Of a DNA stretch of 61,750 nucleotides, positions 1-8,264 are shown piece after piece. Within the stretch, counting starts at the first letter, position 1. Every line of letters begins with the position of its first letter. Location: NCBI RefSeq assembly GCF_011516935.1, contig NZ_WOTF01000010.1:1-61750 (forward strand). Reading direction: 5' to 3'. Made by a program: the position numbers and the translations under genes. This DNA comes from Acetobacter farinalis. Its GTDB lineage: Bacteria; Pseudomonadota; Alphaproteobacteria; Acetobacterales; Acetobacteraceae. The notes beneath the pieces are model-generated. The model did not search any database, was not told the DNA's origin, and was given only the letters and a program-made list of their open reading frames with translations.

Positions 1-110
1 CAACCTTGTGGGATGCCGCCGGATCAGTCCTGGATGCTTTCACTCCTGACGAATGCGCCAACTTCTTTACAGCCGCTGGATATGAGCCGGAATAAAGTGG
101 ACGTGCTCTA
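1..110 (+). mobile_element. Right end of an IS630-family insertion sequence, transposase C-terminus
   Basis: Bases 3-95 read as the last 30 codons of a transposase, including DAFTPDECANFFTAAGYEPE and then a stop. This tail (ending FxxAGY) is typical of IS630/Tc1-type DDE transposases. The 14 bases after the stop lead to a TA at 109-110, and IS630 elements insert at TA and duplicate it. Beyond the TA the sequence continues as a TonB-dependent receptor that lacks its start. The rest of the element lies left of the window, so its name cannot be given. Confidence 0.75.
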
Positions 111-112
111 AT

Positions 113-2179
113 GTGGCTTCCTCCGATCCGCTGGGGTTTTCCCCGCAAACCAATATTTCCGTACGCGGCCTGAATGGAGATGCCATTGGGTACGTGCTGG
201 AAGGCATGCCGCTGAATGATATTGCCTATTATACAGGTTACCCCAGCCAGTTTGCGGATAGCGAGAATTATGACAGCATCGCCCTCCAGCAGGGGGCTGC
301 CGATCTGGATAGTCCGGTTCTGAACGCCGCGGGAGGCCTGATGAGCCTGCGTTTCCGCACTCCGCCAGAGAAGGCCGGGGGGCTGGTGAACGTCTCTTAC
401 GGCTCTTACAACACCAATCGCGAATTTATCCGTCTGGACAGTGGCGAACTGGGCAAGACCGGCCTGCGGGGGTTTGTGTCTTATTCTCACGGCGCGACCG
501 ATAACTGGCGCGGGCCGGGGCGGGATGTACGCCAGCATGTGGACTTCAAGCTGCAAAAAGACTGGGGGCACGGCAGCAGCGCGGCACTTCTGGGGTCATG
601 GAACCAGGCAATTGACAGCTATTATCCTCAGGTTTCAAAAGAAAGCTGGGCGCAGGATGGTATTCACGGCGCGAACAATCTGGCTGCCCGATATGATGTG
701 ACTGATACGGCTGGGGGCTCTGATTACTGGCGGCTGTATCGGCAGCCCGAACGCACCCTGTATCTGGCCGCACCGGTACAGGTGCACATGGCGCATGGAC
801 TGACTCTGAAAGCCACACCGTACGCGCAAGGGGCTTACGGCAATGCGGCGGGGGGTACGCAAATCCCCACATCCGGCCTGTATAATGGCACGCAACCTCT
901 GGCGGATGAACTGACACTGCCCAGCACGCAGGCGGGCTGGGCCACAGTGCGGGCGGACTATACGCAGCGCAGCGCACGGTCCGGCTTTACCACCGCGCTG
1001 GAGTGGAAGCGCGGAGTGAATGATCTGGTTCTGGGTTACTGGTACGACTATACCGATGATAACGAGAAGCAGCAGTTCACCCCGATGTCTGATGATGGAT
1101 ATGCCGCCAATATCTGGGGGAATGGCGGGCGGACGGGTATTCATCTCTCGGACGGCTCTCTCCTTCTAGGCACCAGTAACCACACCATTACACAGACAAA
1201 TGCATTGTTCTTGGGGGATCGTCTTTCCCTGTTGCATAACAGGCTTTTGCTGACGGCAGGGTTTAAGGAGGTGATGATGACGCGCACCGGCACCAACGCC
1301 ATGCCTGGTGCGGCGTATCATGCCAACACCAGCAGCGCGGTGCCGCTGCCGCGCATAGGGGCGCGTTTCCAGATTGCGCCGCGCCATCAGGTGTTTTTTG
1401 ATACCACGACCAATTTCCGCACTCCGGCTGAAACTGCACTGTATGATGTGTTTGACCCGACATCCGGCCAACTGGAAAGCAAGGGTACCGCGCATGTGAA
1501 GAATGAATATTCCATCTCGGAAGAGCTGGGCTACCGGTATACGGATGACCGGTTTGTGGGAAGCGTGACCCTGTTCAACTACAATTTTACAAACAGACAG
1601 GTGGCAACGCTTATTTCAGAAAACGGCTCCTTCGTGCAATCCACCCTGAACGCGGGCGGTCAGACCAGCCGGGGGGTGGATGTGGAATTCGGCCTGCGCC
1701 CGTGGCATCATTTCAGCCCATATGTGTCCGGGGAGTATCTGCACGCCACGATTGATAATGACATTGCCGCCAGTGGTGATCTTCTGCCCACACGCGGCAA
1801 GACCGCCGTGCGCAGCCCCACCCTTCAGGCCGCTGCTGCTCTGACCTATGATGACGGGCATTTCTTCGGTGTGGCGGCGCTGCATTATACCGGGCATCAA
1901 TATGCCACGTTTATGAATGATGAACGGATGTCCGATCATGTAACGGGCAATCTGGCCGTGGGCTACCGGCTTTCCGATGTGGCCATGCTGCATAAACCGG
2001 AGTTTCGCATGAATTTCATCAATATCAGTAACCAGCATTACCTCTCCGGCGTGGCGGACCCGACGCTGAACGCAAAGGACACCACAGGCCGTTATGGCTC
2101 AACCCTTTCCGGCAGTGCGCCGGACTATTACGTGGGGGGTGGCTTTGCGGCCCTGTTTACCGCTTCCACGGGGTTTTGA
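113..2179 (+). pseudogene. TonB-dependent receptor, 5' part cut off by the IS element
   Basis: This is an outer-membrane TonB-dependent receptor of about 689 residues that begins in the middle of the plug domain (ISVRGLNGDAIGYVLEGMPL) and runs through a full beta-barrel to a terminal aromatic residue (STGF). It is clearly paralogous to the intact receptor at 44519-46990, sharing for example EFIRLxSGELG, NWRGPG, YNFTNRQ and a final TGF. Compared with that paralogue about the first 145 residues are missing: signal peptide, N-terminal extension and start of the plug. The first in-frame GTG at 113 simply follows the IS junction and is not a credible start. The missing 5' part should lie beyond the insertion element to the left. 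It overlaps the next gene, so it was the first gene of the operon. Confidence 0.85.
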
Positions 2180-2184
2180 GCGGG

Positions 2185-3396
2185 ATGAGCAGCTTTGGTT
2201 CGCACGGCCTTCATGGTGCCGCCCCAGCCTACGCCCCGGCGGACCGGCCCGGCCAGTTTGGCGTACACGGTGTGCAGGACAAGCGTGACTGGCCTCCCCT
2301 GACAGAGGCGGAAGTGGCGGCGGTGCTGGCGCACTATACGTCCCTGCCACCGGCAACGGCCATTCTCTGGCACAGCATGCGGCCTTTTTCCGCCGCGGGG
2401 ATTGTGCTGTTGCAAGGGGCTGGTCCGAAAACAGTTGTGATCAAGCGGCATCATGTTCACGTGCGCAATGTGGCGGCGCTGGAGGTGGAACATGCCTTCA
2501 TGCAGCATCTGCGCGAGCGGGATATTCCAGCCAGCACGGTGCTGGCTACCAGCACCGGCGCTACGGCCCTCACGCAAGGTCCGTGGACCTATGAGGTTTT
2601 TCTGCCTGCTCATGGGGAGGACCTGTATCGGGATACCATGTCCTGGCAGCCTTATCAGTCCGCAGGCCATGCGCGGGCAGCGGGGGCGGAACTTGCCCGG
2701 CTGCACAGGGCGGCGGAAGGCTTTACGGCTCCCGCGCGGGGAGAGAACTGCCCGCTGGTGTCCAGCATGGTGGCGGTGGGGCAGCCCGAGCTGCTGCCGG
2801 CGTTACAGGTCTGGATAACCCGGCAGCCGGGGTTGGCGGCCCAACTGGCAGGGCGTCCATGGGAGCAGGATGTTCGCACGGTTCTGGAGCCATTTCACGC
2901 AAAACTGCGCCCCCTGCTGCCGGAGGTAAAACCCTGCTGGGGGCATGGAGACTGGCATGGCTCCAACCTGCTCTGGGCACCGGGGTATGACGCTGCCATT
3001 ACCAGTATTCTGGATTTTGGCATGGCGGACCGCACCTGTGCGGTGTTTGATCTGGCCGTGGCGCTGGAGCGGAGTGGCGTGAACTGGCTGAACCTGCCGA
3101 ACCGTGGCGTGGCGGTGTATCGGCAGATGCAGGTGCTGCTGGAAGGCTACCAGAGTGTGCGCCCGCTCAGTGTGGCGGAACGCGCCCTGCTGGTGGCGCT
3201 GCTGCCTCTTGTGCATGTGGAGTTTGCCTTTTCGGAAGTGGCGTATTTCGGCACACTGCTGAAGGATGCGGCTTCGGCGGAGGTGGCCTATACGGAGTAT
3301 CTGCTGGGCCACGCCCGCTGGTTTGCCAGCCCTGAAGGGCGAGAGCTGCTGGACTGGCTGCCCACCGCGCTGGCCCGCGTTCCAGCCGCGCCATGA
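2185..3396 (+). CDS. APH-fold small-molecule kinase (phosphotransferase family)
   Basis: A cytoplasmic kinase of about 403 residues with the aminoglycoside phosphotransferase / choline kinase fold. Visible are a candidate ATP-binding lysine (K87, VVIKRHH), the catalytic loop HGDWHGSN (254-261) with Asp256 and Asn261, and the metal-binding DFG at 277-279. The ATG at 2185 lies just behind the receptor stop; a TTG at 2176 is an alternative start. Its stop overlaps the ATG of the PnuC gene. Thiamine kinase (ThiK) and other vitamin kinases belong to this fold, so a kinase that traps an imported vitamin or nucleoside is the likely role (inference). Drug resistance is unlikely given the operon. Confidence 0.72.
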   Translation: MSSFGSHGLHGAAPAYAPADRPGQFGVHGVQDKRDWPPLTEAEVAAVLAHYTSLPPATAILWHSMRPFSAAGIVLLQGAGPKTVVIKRHHVHVRNVAALEVEHAFMQHLRERDIPASTVLATSTGATALTQGPWTYEVFLPAHGEDLYRDTMSWQPYQSAGHARAAGAELARLHRAAEGFTAPARGENCPLVSSMVAVGQPELLPALQVWITRQPGLAAQLAGRPWEQDVRTVLEPFHAKLRPLLPEVKPCWGHGDWHGSNLLWAPGYDAAITSILDFGMADRTCAVFDLAVALERSGVNWLNLPNRGVAVYRQMQVLLEGYQSVRPLSVAERALLVALLPLVHVEFAFSEVAYFGTLLKDAASAEVAYTEYLLGHARWFASPEGRELLDWLPTALARVPAAP

Positions 3397-3953
3397 GCCT
3401 GCTGGAGCTGGCTGCTGTGCTGTTCAGCGCGGCGGGGGTCTGGCTTACGGGCCGGAGAACAGTGCTATGCTGGCCGGTGATGCTGGTGGCGTCCGTTCTG
3501 TATGGCGCGGTGTTCTGGCGGGCGCATTTATATGCGGATACGGCGTTGCAGGGCGTGTTTGCAGGCCTTTCTGGGTATGGTTGGTGGAACTGGCTGCGCG
3601 GTGTGCGGGATGCGGGCACGGTGCAGGTTCTTACCCCCCCGCGTGGTGTGATGGTGCGGGGCGTGATGCTGAGTGGGGCCGCCGGGGTGCTGCTGGGGGT
3701 TGGCCTGCAACGCTGGACGGATGATCCGAACCCTTTGATGGACGCTCTGCTCAGCGCCTTCAGCATTCTGGGGCAGGTGTGGATGGCTCGCCGTTATCTG
3801 GCCTGTTGGCTGGTCTGGCTGGGCGTTGATGTGCTCTATACCGGCTTGTTTCTGGTGCGTGGTCTTGACCTGACAGCAGGCCTTTATGCAGCCTTTGTGG
3901 TGCTGGCAGCCTATGGCTGGATGCAGTGGCGGGCGTGTGAAAAACCGTTGTAA
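3393..3953 (+). CDS. PnuC-family vitamin/nucleoside transporter
   Basis: A 186-residue inner-membrane protein of about seven hydrophobic segments with the PnuC hallmark YGWWNW (about residues 61-66) and a second aromatic cluster near the C-terminus (YGWMQW). The family mediates facilitated diffusion of nicotinamide riboside (PnuC), thiamine (PnuT) or riboflavin (PnuX), driven by phosphorylation inside the cell. The gene overlaps the kinase by an ATGA junction, so the two are translationally coupled. A receptor, PnuC-type carrier and kinase together form a plausible complete salvage route. Sequence alone does not separate thiamine from nicotinamide riboside. Confidence 0.8.
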   Translation: MSLLELAAVLFSAAGVWLTGRRTVLCWPVMLVASVLYGAVFWRAHLYADTALQGVFAGLSGYGWWNWLRGVRDAGTVQVLTPPRGVMVRGVMLSGAAGVLLGVGLQRWTDDPNPLMDALLSAFSILGQVWMARRYLACWLVWLGVDVLYTGLFLVRGLDLTAGLYAAFVVLAAYGWMQWRACEKPL

Positions 3954-4091
3954 CGGCACAGAAAAGCAAGTTGCACGGCGCGGGACGGGGCTTTCCGGCT
4001 AGCAGTGCTACAGTACGGTTTGAGAGGTTTCTGGGGCGCATCCACGCAGGGGAGCCGGAGCGCCGCAGGGAGTCGGTCTGCTGAAAGAGGG

Positions 4092-5126
4092 TCAGCTTTC
4101 GACTGGTTCTACTCCGGAAAACACGTTGTAGGGATAATCCACAAAATGGTTTGGCATGTCGACAAGATCGGTCAGGCTGACACTGATACTGGCGGTTTCC
4201 CCCACAACGTGATGCCACCAGCCAATGGGGATGTAGAGCATGTCACCCGCTTCCACTGTAATTTCGATCCCGTTGGCGTTTTCAAACAGCGGGTGGCGTT
4301 CCAGATCCGGCTGAACCGGGTTGACCGGGCTGTAAACCACGCGATGGTTGTACATGTAGGGCACCTGAATGGCCGGATAGAGCCTGAAGGTTTTACGGCC
4401 GTATATCTGACAAAATAGGATATGGTTCAGGTCCTGATGCATGCTGGTGACCACACCGGCAGGGCCCATCCATAGAAAAATGGATTTGGGAACAGGGGTG
4501 GGAGTGATGTATCCGTCCCCGATCGAGCCGATATCCTCCCGCACGAAGCCGAATTCCGGTTTATCCAGCGCGAAGTTCACGGCTGTCAGATACACATCAT
4601 TCCCGACCGAGTTTTCCACAAGTGAGATAAAATCCCGGCAGGCCATCATGGCCCCGTGTTGCGGGTTGTTTTCATCATAATTCGGGTCAGAGTTGCGCCC
4701 GGACTGCACAGGAACCTGCGTGTCTGGACCGATTTTTTCTTCAAGCAGTTTGGGAGTCCAGCCTCGTGCGGGCCAATGTTCAAATGCCCCCGAAAACAGG
4801 CCCGGACGATTTTGCGAAAGATAGTCTTTTATGAAATCTGCATAAAAAGGAAGGGGTTTGCGTATAAGTTCTTTATGATCAGAATTTAGATTCCAGTAAA
4901 AATCAAGTGTTTTTAAAAGCGAGTCGCGCCTTTTGAGGAGTCTGGAATACGCACGCACCGCTGGCAGATAGGGGCTGGTGGAGGCCGCTAGAATTTCTTG
5001 ATCTACCAGATCTTCCGGATACGCGGTGTTGAGCAGATAGGTTTTGATTTGCTGCGTGCTACATCCCTGCGCCAGATTTTCGGCAATCCAGCTTTTCATA
5101 TGGTCGGGGAAGATTTGCTGCGTCAA
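4092..5126 (-). CDS. JmjC/FIH-like Fe(II)/2-oxoglutarate oxygenase (cupin-like)
   Basis: A 344-residue soluble protein. Residues about 1-95 form a helical N-terminal region. Residues 105-320 look like a Cupin_8/JmjC catalytic domain. The iron ligands appear as H230-x-D232 and H305 (within GWWHHV). Lys245 (GRKTFRLYP) lies 15 residues after the first His, the spacing found for the 2-oxoglutarate-binding lysine of human FIH (H199/K214, third ligand H279). Such enzymes hydroxylate protein or peptide side chains. It diverges from the repeat protein at 5406, and no other obvious substrate gene is near. The assignment to the fold is strong; the target is inferred. Confidence 0.82.
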   Translation of the reverse strand: MTQQIFPDHMKSWIAENLAQGCSTQQIKTYLLNTAYPEDLVDQEILAASTSPYLPAVRAYSRLLKRRDSLLKTLDFYWNLNSDHKELIRKPLPFYADFIKDYLSQNRPGLFSGAFEHWPARGWTPKLLEEKIGPDTQVPVQSGRNSDPNYDENNPQHGAMMACRDFISLVENSVGNDVYLTAVNFALDKPEFGFVREDIGSIGDGYITPTPVPKSIFLWMGPAGVVTSMHQDLNHILFCQIYGRKTFRLYPAIQVPYMYNHRVVYSPVNPVQPDLERHPLFENANGIEITVEAGDMLYIPIGWWHHVVGETASISVSLTDLVDMPNHFVDYPYNVFSGVEPVES

Positions 5127-5405
5127 ATGAAGCTCTCCATAGGAACGGTCGTGTCAGGCGCGTGTCTGAACACTGGATGCGAGTCTGGAAAATGCGGTTT
5201 TGGCGCGTTCTAACATTCATTTTCCAGGGAAATATGACGTTATTGTTAAAGAATTGTGGTGGTAGAAAAGAAGTATTTTTACAACTCTATGAAATCAGGC
5301 TGGAAAGCTCTTGTATTTGTTGACGCCTCGTTTGGCGGCGTGCCTCTTATACAGCGCGTTTACTATTTTTTATGCGCTATTCCAGAAAACTCAAGGATGC
5401 ACATC

Positions 5406-5849
5406 ATGACGGCTACATCTGTTTCGCCTCTTTCCCTGCCGAATTCTCCCGATACTGGTGCGGGACATGCTGATGCGTTTCATCATGCTCTGGGTAACCA
5501 TGCAGGCCACAGCCCTTTTCAGGAAGGACGTGTGATTACGGCGGTTCTTGGTGGTGATCTTCAGCCGCCCGAGCCGAAGCTGGTTGAGCCGAAAGTGCAT
5601 GTGATTACGGTGGTTCATGGTGGTGGTCATCAACTGCCCGAGCCGCCGCTGACTGGGCCGGACGTGCATGTGATTACGGCGGTTCAGGGGGGGCATCAGC
5701 CGCACGAACCGAAGCTGATCCTGCCGGAAGTGTCTGTGATTACAGCGGTTATGGGTGAACCCAAGCTGCCTGAACCGATCCGGAACCTTCCGGACCTGAG
5801 CGAACTGGGAATGGTAGTTCAGGCCCCGAAGAGCGAAGTGAAGCTTTAA
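5406..5849 (+). CDS. Four-repeat peptide, candidate hydroxylase substrate or RiPP precursor
   Basis: This encodes 147 residues from the ATG at 5406, which has an AAGGA ribosome site at 5393-5397. After a leader-like segment of about 42 residues come four tandem units: 43-65, 66-88, 89-110 and 111-132. Each begins VIT(A/V)V, usually followed by xGG, and contains a Pro-Glu-Pro or His-Glu-Pro-Lys-Leu core and a final P(K/D/E)(V/L)(H/S). The DNA is repetitive too (gtgattacggcggttc-like). There are no cysteines, no transmembrane segment and no clear signal peptide. I recognise no family. The divergent FIH-like oxygenase suggests that the repeated units are modified at one fixed residue each (inference). 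Confidence 0.7.
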   Translation: MTATSVSPLSLPNSPDTGAGHADAFHHALGNHAGHSPFQEGRVITAVLGGDLQPPEPKLVEPKVHVITVVHGGGHQLPEPPLTGPDVHVITAVQGGHQPHEPKLILPEVSVITAVMGEPKLPEPIRNLPDLSELGMVVQAPKSEVKL

Positions 5850-5896
5850 GAAGAAGTCCCTGCCGTGACGGAGGCCATGCGTAAGCCGGGCTTTCG

Positions 5897-6463
5897 TTAC
5901 GGGGCGAGGGCGGCCTGTATGGCAACGGCGGCAGTCACGCCGCTATTATAGAGGGCGTGGCAGGTTGCCGTGGTCCAGAACGGGCTGCCACGCCGGGATT
6001 TGCTGGTCAGATAAAAGCACGCAAAAAAGCAGACTGCGCTTATCAGCCCGACATTAATGGCCGCGGGCCAGTTCCGCTGGAAGCTGTTTCCAATCCGGCC
6101 ATGGTGATCCATGATGAACAGGATGGTGGTGACGGCAAAGGAAACGCCCCACAACCATGTCTGGTTTTTGATGAACAGCCGGAAAAATCGATACGGCAGA
6201 TAGAAGAAAAGAAAAGTTTCCAGCGGTGGGGCGAGCACAATCGCCATGAACCCAAACAGCAGGAGGGAACCATGCAGGGGAGCAGGTTTCTCTGCGCCGC
6301 TCAGAAACAGGACTGTCAGCCCAAGCGGGCATAAGGTTGCCTGAGCCAGCAGGCAACGCAGGCAGTAAAACCAATTGACAGAAAAGCGGCTTTCAGAACG
6401 TTCGGCTTCTCCGGCGGGTGTGAGCGCTGGTGTCTGGTCCGGTTCAGGCGTGTGGTCTGACAT
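5897..6463 (-). CDS. Polytopic membrane protein, possibly CPBP/Abi-like
   Basis: A 188-residue protein with a charged N-terminus and about five hydrophobic segments. A Glu-containing APPLETFLFFYLPYRF segment and a late HALYN motif resemble motifs 1 and 4 of CPBP (CAAX-protease and bacteriocin-processing) membrane proteases. The usual double Glu of motif 1 is not present, so activity is doubtful. It lies 33 bases downstream of purU on the same strand but with no functional link. The family call is tentative. Confidence 0.5.
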   Translation of the reverse strand: MSDHTPEPDQTPALTPAGEAERSESRFSVNWFYCLRCLLAQATLCPLGLTVLFLSGAEKPAPLHGSLLLFGFMAIVLAPPLETFLFFYLPYRFFRLFIKNQTWLWGVSFAVTTILFIMDHHGRIGNSFQRNWPAAINVGLISAVCFFACFYLTSKSRRGSPFWTTATCHALYNSGVTAAVAIQAALAP

Positions 6464-6495
6464 GGGGTGGGGCCTCTTTTCAGAACGCGCTGGGG

Positions 6496-7341
6496 TCAGG
6501 AAAAAACAATCGTGCGGTGGCCGTTCAGCATCACGCGCTGTTCCACATGGAGTTTGACGGCGCGGGCCAGTACCTGGGATTCAATAGTGCGGCCTGCAGC
6601 CACATAATCTTCCGCGGAAAGACTGTGCGTGACACGGGCGGTTTCCTGCTCGATAATCGGGCCTTCATCCAGATCCGCCGTCACATAGTGGGCTGTGGCG
6701 CCTATCAGCTTTACGCCGCGCTCGTAGGCCTGATGATAAGGCCGTGCCCCTTTGAAGGAGGGCAGGAAGGAATGGTGGATGTTGATGATGCGGCCGCTCA
6801 TCGCGGTGGAAAAGGCATCGGAGAGCACCTGCATGTAGCGGGCCAGCACAATGAGGTCCGCCTGCGTTTCGGTAACAAGGGCGCTCAGGCGTTCTTCCTG
6901 TTCGGCCTTGTTGTCCTTGTTTACGGGCCAGTAATAATAGGGGATGCCCGCCTGCGCGGCGGTGGCGGCGCTGTCTTGATGGTTGGAGACAATGGCCACA
7001 ATCTCCGCCCGCAGCCAGTTGACCCGCACCTGATAGAGCAGGTTGAGCAGGGCGTGATCAAACCGGGAGACCATGAGAATCAGGCGTGGCAGCACAGCGG
7101 CGTCATGCAGCCGCATGGTCATGCTGAATTTTGTGGCTACCGGGGCGAGACACGCCTTGAGTTCCTCCACACCCCCGGGGGCGGGAGCCGTGAAGGCCAG
7201 CCGCATGAACAACTGTCGGGTTGCGTGGTCACTGAACTGGTGGGTTTCCAGAATATCCGCACCCTTCTGCGCCAGGGCGGTGGCAACAGCGGCCACAATG
7301 CCGGGTTGGTCGGGGCATGAAAAGGTCAGGATAAAATGCAT
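6496..7341 (-). CDS. purU: Formyltetrahydrofolate deformylase
   Basis: A 281-residue enzyme that hydrolyses 10-formyl-tetrahydrofolate to formate and tetrahydrofolate, balancing one-carbon pools. An N-terminal ACT-like regulatory domain (SCPDQPGIVAAVATALA) is followed by a formyltransferase-fold catalytic domain with NIHHSFLPSFKGARPYHQAY and DLDEGPIIEQ, which hold the catalytic His and Asp of the PurN/PurU group. The length is normal for PurU (about 280). The gene appears to be transcribed from the gap at 7342-7810. Confidence 0.93.
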   Translation of the reverse strand: MHFILTFSCPDQPGIVAAVATALAQKGADILETHQFSDHATRQLFMRLAFTAPAPGGVEELKACLAPVATKFSMTMRLHDAAVLPRLILMVSRFDHALLNLLYQVRVNWLRAEIVAIVSNHQDSAATAAQAGIPYYYWPVNKDNKAEQEERLSALVTETQADLIVLARYMQVLSDAFSTAMSGRIINIHHSFLPSFKGARPYHQAYERGVKLIGATAHYVTADLDEGPIIEQETARVTHSLSAEDYVAAGRTIESQVLARAVKLHVEQRVMLNGHRTIVFS

Positions 7342-7379
7342 GGAGTGTCTGCTGTCCTCTGGGTGTCTTCCGGGCGGGT

Positions 7380-7490
7380 AGACCGGCCGGAACGCGATTC
7401 AGGGCGCGGTAAGGCTGAAATAGGCCCGCCACTGTGCCAAGGCAGATGTCGTACGGCAACAGGGTGCCGGAGTGCCGGCAAGGACTGCCA
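7380..7490 (+). ncRNA. Probable cobalamin (B12) riboswitch, apparently orphan
   Basis: On the plus strand, CCCGCCACTGT at 7425-7435 matches the most conserved core of cobalamin riboswitches. It is preceded by GGAACGCG (7389-7396) and a CGCGG...GGCTG segment in the expected order. AGTGCCGGCAAGGACTGCC at 7471-7489 resembles the 3' B12 box. Downstream there is only an 18-codon reading frame starting near 7507, and the next gene is on the other strand. The folding was not computed, so the call rests on motif order only. Confidence 0.5.
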
Positions 7491-7640
7491 GAGTTCGCGT
7501 GGTGTGGATGATTCGTACTTTTTCCGACTCGTTCAGGCGGCGGAGTGTTCGGATGTGTCAATCATAAAAATGTAAAAAAAGCCCTAAGGCCCGGAAAACT
7601 GCCACTTATAAAGGGCCTGTTTCTGAGGTGCGGAGTCTTC

Positions 7641-7687
7641 TTATCCACAGAAAGCGGGGAAAGACTGTGGGAAAACTCTGTGGATAG
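7641..7687. promoter_or_regulatory. Pair of DnaA boxes in a gene-free gap
   Basis: TTATCCACA at 7641-7649 is a perfect DnaA box. TGTGGATAG at 7679-7687 is an inverted box with one mismatch to the consensus. A weaker TGTGGGAAA lies between them. An A-rich stretch occurs at 7560-7580. The rest of the gap 7342-7810 holds the riboswitch-like element and a terminator but no gene. This may be a DnaA-titrating or replication-related site, or chance; two boxes alone do not make an origin. Confidence 0.35.
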
Positions 7688-7758
7688 TTTTCTGGAACGC
7701 AGATGCAGCGCGCACTCTTTTCACGTTTCCCGGTTTGTTCTGTTCCGCTGTGCTGAAA

Positions 7759-7801
7759 GGCTCCCTCCGGCCCGGTGCGGTGTATGGGCCGGAGGGGAGC
7801 C
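7759..7801 (-). terminator. Rho-independent terminator of the DUF488 gene
   Basis: A long GC-rich inverted repeat (GGCTCCCTCCGGCCC pairing with GGGCCGGAGGGGAGCC) is followed on the minus strand by a short T run. It sits about 10 bases beyond the stop of the gene at 7811-8230. Confidence 0.7.
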
Positions 7802-7810
7802 TGTGCAGGA

Positions 7811-8230
7811 TCAGGTGTTGGGAGAGTGCGGGGTGTGTTTCAGCCGGTCCTGCAGATACTCGGCCAGCACCACGGCCTCGTTCTGTTCCGTGTCTCTGGC
7901 CCCGAACAGCAGGGTCAGGCGGCCTTTGCGGGCGAGCGTTTCAAGCTGGGCCACGCAGGCGGGGTTGGCCTCCAGTTCCGCCCTGTAACGCTCGCGGAAG
8001 CCGGTCCAACGAGCCGGTTCATGCCCGAACCACTGACGCAACTCCGTGGAGGGCGCGATGTCCTTCAGCCACAGGTCCAGAGCCGCGCGCTCCTTGCTCA
8101 CGCCGCGCGGCCACAGGCGGTCCACCAGCACGCGGGCACCATCCTCGGGAGAGGGGGCTTCGTAAATACGGCGGACCTGAATGTCCGCACAGCTGTGTGC
8201 GGACGCCATTGCATCTGAATGTGCGGACAT
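7811..8230 (-). CDS. DUF488 family protein
   Basis: A soluble protein of 139 residues with the family signature RVLVDRLWPRGVSK and a conserved RYRAEL segment. The start at 8230 (ATG, GGAG upstream) is preferred over a longer upstream frame because that extension runs into hmp and resembles nothing. The biochemical role of DUF488 is not established. Here it follows hmp by 34 bases on the same strand, so it may be co-transcribed under NsrR control. Confidence 0.82.
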   Translation of the reverse strand: MSAHSDAMASAHSCADIQVRRIYEAPSPEDGARVLVDRLWPRGVSKERAALDLWLKDIAPSTELRQWFGHEPARWTGFRERYRAELEANPACVAQLETLARKGRLTLLFGARDTEQNEAVVLAEYLQDRLKHTPHSPNT

Positions 8231-8264
8231 AGGGAGCAACTCCGTGGAGTAGAAAGAGGAACGC

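Noticed and set aside
5532..5800. Regular DNA repeats that could suggest a CRISPR array
   Set aside because: The repeats are in phase with codons, differ by substitutions and have no unique spacers of constant length. They encode protein repeats.
7342..7810. Chromosomal replication origin
   Set aside because: Only two good DnaA boxes are present and the neighbours (purU, DUF488) are not those of known alphaproteobacterial origins. Kept as a DnaA-box observation only.
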